A stretch of 64,000 bases of DNA. Origin: an uncultured Flavobacterium sp. (lineage in GTDB: Bacteria > Bacteroidota > Bacteroidia > Flavobacteriales > Flavobacteriaceae). The notes beneath the pieces were generated by a model that had not been told where the DNA came from, searched no databases, and saw only the letters and a program-made list of their open reading frames with translations. The DNA is taken from contig CALJVL010000014.1 of NCBI GenBank assembly GCA_937773775.1, positions 1 to 64,000 of the forward strand, in the 5' to 3' direction. Positions 61,646 to 64,000 of this stretch are shown piece by piece. Position 1 is the stretch's first letter; each line of letters opens with the position of its first letter. Position numbers and translations under genes: made by a program.

Positions 61646-61683
61646 AAAGAGGTAGCTAATGATGATTAACTACCTCTTTTTAA
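61646..61683 (-). terminator. terminator after the TonB-dependent receptor
   Basis: aaaaagaggtag/ctacctcttttt stem of 12 bp with a partly paired loop; T-rich on both strands. It separates the receptor from the following lipoprotein gene, which must therefore have its own start or rely on read-through. Confidence 0.85.
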
Positions 61684-61701
61684 TGTTGTATCAAGTTGGT
61701 G

Positions 61702-64000
61702 CTAGAACTTATAATTCAAAGACAAACTTAAGTTAGATCCAATTTTATAAGAGCTTGCTAATACATCAGCAGTTTTAATTAATGGTGCTCTGCTTTGATC
61801 AGTGAATCTCTTATAAACTGGATTTAAAATGTTTTTATATGACAATCCTATGTTTAGTTTTTTAGTTAGGTTAGATCTTAGAATAAAGTCTAATCTACCA
61901 ATTGATTTGTCTATTAAGTTTCCTCTTTCGGAAGTTCCAATTACTGCTAATTTATCAGAAACATATGCATAAGTTACTGTTGCAGTAATGTCTTTGTCGT
62001 TTTTAAATTCTTTTGTAAAAGACATATCTGCATTTGCTAAAAAGTCAGCAGCTCCTGATAATTTTGAGTTTTTATAAGTAAAATTAGCGCCGAACCCATT
62101 TTCATTTAAAACTTTTGTATTACTTAAATCCATGTCCTGATACATATAGGACCCGTTAAAGCCGAAAGTTAACTTCTCTTTCAGATTATTTTCATTGCTA
62201 ATTTCAAAAATATTTTTTCTAAATTCTAACTCTATTCCAGCCACTACTGCGTTATCACCAGTATTTGCCCAAGTAATGTTTCCAGAAGAGGAATTGGTAA
62301 ACATTTCATTGATTGGGTTTTGGATTAATTTTCCGAATGCAGTTACCGAGAGAATTTCATCGTTACTAGGATATAATTCCCAACTTAAATCAGCATTGTA
62401 GTTTGTTGAAGCGTAAAGTTTATCGTTTCCTTCATAACTCTGTCCTACTTCTTGAAAAAGGATTTTTACTTTTTCTTTAAATTGTGGCAGAGTGTAGGTA
62501 TTACTAGCTGCAAATTTTAAGTTTTGCTTGTCATTTAATTTGTATTTAGCGATTATGCTAGGCAAAAACTTCACTGGTGCGTAAGTATTACCAGTCCCGT
62601 CTGGTGCATCTAAACTCACGTAATAAACATATTGCTCTATTTGTTCAAATCTACCTCCTAAAATCACTGATAATCTATCAGTAAAATTGTACTGTGCATT
62701 TCCGTAAACTGCATGGATATTTAAATGGCCATTATATAGCTGAGATAGTTTGCTAGAACTGTCGCCATTTGCTAAATCAAAATTGGTGTCATTTAAGTAC
62801 AAATCAGTATTGTTAAATCCATCTTTTGGAAAAAGCGTTTTATTAGTTTCTGGGAAAAAGGAATATTGTTGAGAATTAAAGTCAACGATTTTCATCTTGC
62901 CAGAGTATCCTAATGTAGCCTTACCGTTGAATTCGTCTTCATTTGTTTTAGCGAAGTTATACGAACCTGAAATATTTGCTGACCATTCTTTTTCAGTTAA
63001 ACCTTGGTAATAACGGTGATTGTTTATGCTTGAGTTTTTGAAAAAAGTATAATCTGTAGATCCATCATTTGAGGGAACAAAAGTATTTTGCATACGATCT
63101 GGAATAGTGTTATCCAGTATACTGTATCCAAGACTCCAGTTTGCTGTAGTTCTGTCATTGTATTTGTGCTTACCTAATAATTGGTTTACAATCAACTGTG
63201 TTTTATCGAAAGTTCCGCGTTTTATAAAGCCAATTTGGTCTAAACCTGAGAACTCAATATCAAACCCTTCGTACTCACTGTAATCTTGTGAAGTAGAGTT
63301 TAAAAATAAAGTAGTAAACAAAATAGAGTTGTTTCTATTGATTTTGTAATCTGCGGTACCCATTACGGTGGAATTAGTATTGAATTGATACGATTTTCTA
63401 AAGAGATCAGTGTTGGCCGCACCTTGTGCAGTGATGGTTGTTCTATAGATTCCTTCGTTATATTTGTTTTCAGCATCAAATCCAGCAGTTATGAAAGCAC
63501 TAATAGTGCTGTTTGCGCCGACATCGAATTTTTTTCCTGCAGATAAAGAAATATTATTATTTAAAGTGTTTTTTCTTTCTTGTCTGTCCCAGCTATTATT
63601 ATAGTTGTACGGTAGTAAAGGATTGCTTGGAGCATTTGTTTTATTGAAACCGAAGTAAGAAGGGCCATCTTGCAAGTAGAAATTATCAAGTTTAGCTACG
63701 TTTGTGTTCGTACCTGCACCTACGCCAATTTGAATAAATGGAGATCCGGTCATTTTCCGTGATACAATATCCACGTTTGCTCCTCCAAAATCAGCATAAT
63801 TTTGTGATTCAAACGTTTTGCTGATCCCTACAGATTCAACAATATCTGTAGAGAAAATATCCAAAAGTATGTTCTTGTTTTTAGGGTTATTAGACGGCAA
63901 AGGCAATCCGTTTAAAGTGGTCACATTATAACGGTCTCCTAAACCTCTTACGAAAACACTTCCTGAACCTTCTTGTTTAGAAACACCGCTTATTTTAGTC
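61702..64000 (-). CDS. TonB-dependent receptor (partial, N-terminus beyond the window)
   Basis: Over 760 residues of an outer-membrane 22-strand receptor. The plug domain is seen at the right edge: GSGSVFVRGLGDRYNVTTLN, then LPLPSNNPKNKNILLDIFST and SQNYADFGGANVDIV. The barrel follows with typical strands (NLKFAASNTYTLPQFKEKVK, AVVAGIELEFRKNIFEI, LNIGLSYKNILNPVY) and the C-terminal strand ending LSLSLNYKF. It imports a large ligand with TonB energy. It sits directly upstream of the beta-helix-like lipoprotein, like a receptor/surface-protein pair. The start codon lies beyond position 64000. Confidence 0.93.
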   Translation of the reverse strand, partial: TKISGVSKQEGSGSVFVRGLGDRYNVTTLNGLPLPSNNPKNKNILLDIFSTDIVESVGISKTFESQNYADFGGANVDIVSRKMTGSPFIQIGVGAGTNTNVAKLDNFYLQDGPSYFGFNKTNAPSNPLLPYNYNNSWDRQERKNTLNNNISLSAGKKFDVGANSTISAFITAGFDAENKYNEGIYRTTITAQGAANTDLFRKSYQFNTNSTVMGTADYKINRNNSILFTTLFLNSTSQDYSEYEGFDIEFSGLDQIGFIKRGTFDKTQLIVNQLLGKHKYNDRTTANWSLGYSILDNTIPDRMQNTFVPSNDGSTDYTFFKNSSINNHRYYQGLTEKEWSANISGSYNFAKTNEDEFNGKATLGYSGKMKIVDFNSQQYSFFPETNKTLFPKDGFNNTDLYLNDTNFDLANGDSSSKLSQLYNGHLNIHAVYGNAQYNFTDRLSVILGGRFEQIEQYVYYVSLDAPDGTGNTYAPVKFLPSIIAKYKLNDKQNLKFAASNTYTLPQFKEKVKILFQEVGQSYEGNDKLYASTNYNADLSWELYPSNDEILSVTAFGKLIQNPINEMFTNSSSGNITWANTGDNAVVAGIELEFRKNIFEISNENNLKEKLTFGFNGSYMYQDMDLSNTKVLNENGFGANFTYKNSKLSGAADFLANADMSFTKEFKNDKDITATVTYAYVSDKLAVIGTSERGNLIDKSIGRLDFILRSNLTKKLNIGLSYKNILNPVYKRFTDQSRAPLIKTADVLASSYKIGSNLSLSLNYKF

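Overview
The window looks like a chromosomal segment of a Flavobacterium-like member of the Bacteroidota. The DNA is AT-rich. Many genes are preceded by the TAnnTTTG -7 box of this phylum instead of an E. coli-type -10. Several families are typical of flavobacteria: a type IX secretion sorting domain, a TonB-dependent receptor, DUF4271, DUF4296, DUF3098, a HopJ-type protein and the ftsX-DUF3098-uppP-truB cluster. Species is not assigned.

Layout. 1-0.4 kb: edge of a probable integrated element (start of a tyrosine recombinase). 0.5-6.4 kb: riboflavin synthase, pdxA, yceD-rpmF, fabH-accB-accC. 6.4-7.8 kb: an intact IS3-family insertion sequence with a CTA target duplication. 7.9-12.8 kb: a heavily damaged S9 peptidase gene, a frameshifted FAD oxidoreductase, mtgA and an LpxR-like gene. 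12.8-23.98 kb: a composite genomic island at the 3' end of tRNA-Ala(GGC). Three copies of the tRNA 3'-end sequence divide it into a 2.1-kb unit with one large PD-(D/E)XK nuclease-like gene and an 8.9-kb unit. The second unit has a tyrosine integrase, two HTH regulators, a P4/D5-type primase-helicase, a toprim-like primase partner, a FISUMP lipoprotein, a P63C protein and small DNA-binding proteins. 24-59 kb: mostly core genes (queD, lpxH, recJ, rsmI, tdk, rpoN, asnS, RND exporter, cation/proton antiporter, pyrH-frr, truB-uppP-ftsX, leuS, hemD, dihydroorotase, tyrS). 59.9-64 kb: a surface operon of a TonB receptor (cut by the window edge), a beta-helix-like exported protein and a minimal T9SS-sorted protein.

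The genes that work together are: accB-accC with fabH (malonyl-CoA supply and fatty-acid initiation); pyrH-frr; ftsX-DUF3098-uppP-truB; the island replication module (HTH-HTH-primase/helicase-toprim); and the receptor/exported-protein pair at the right edge.

Two general points matter. First, several genes carry single-base homopolymer indels (pdxA, FAD oxidoreductase, RND exporter, frr). frr is essential, so many of these are probably sequencing errors rather than decay. The S9 peptidase has too many lesions for that to be certain. Second, the most unusual protein is the leucyl-tRNA synthetase, which has about 130 extra residues resembling a DUF559 (Vsr-like) endonuclease domain inserted at the entry to its editing domain, with the catalytic acidic residues apparently lost.
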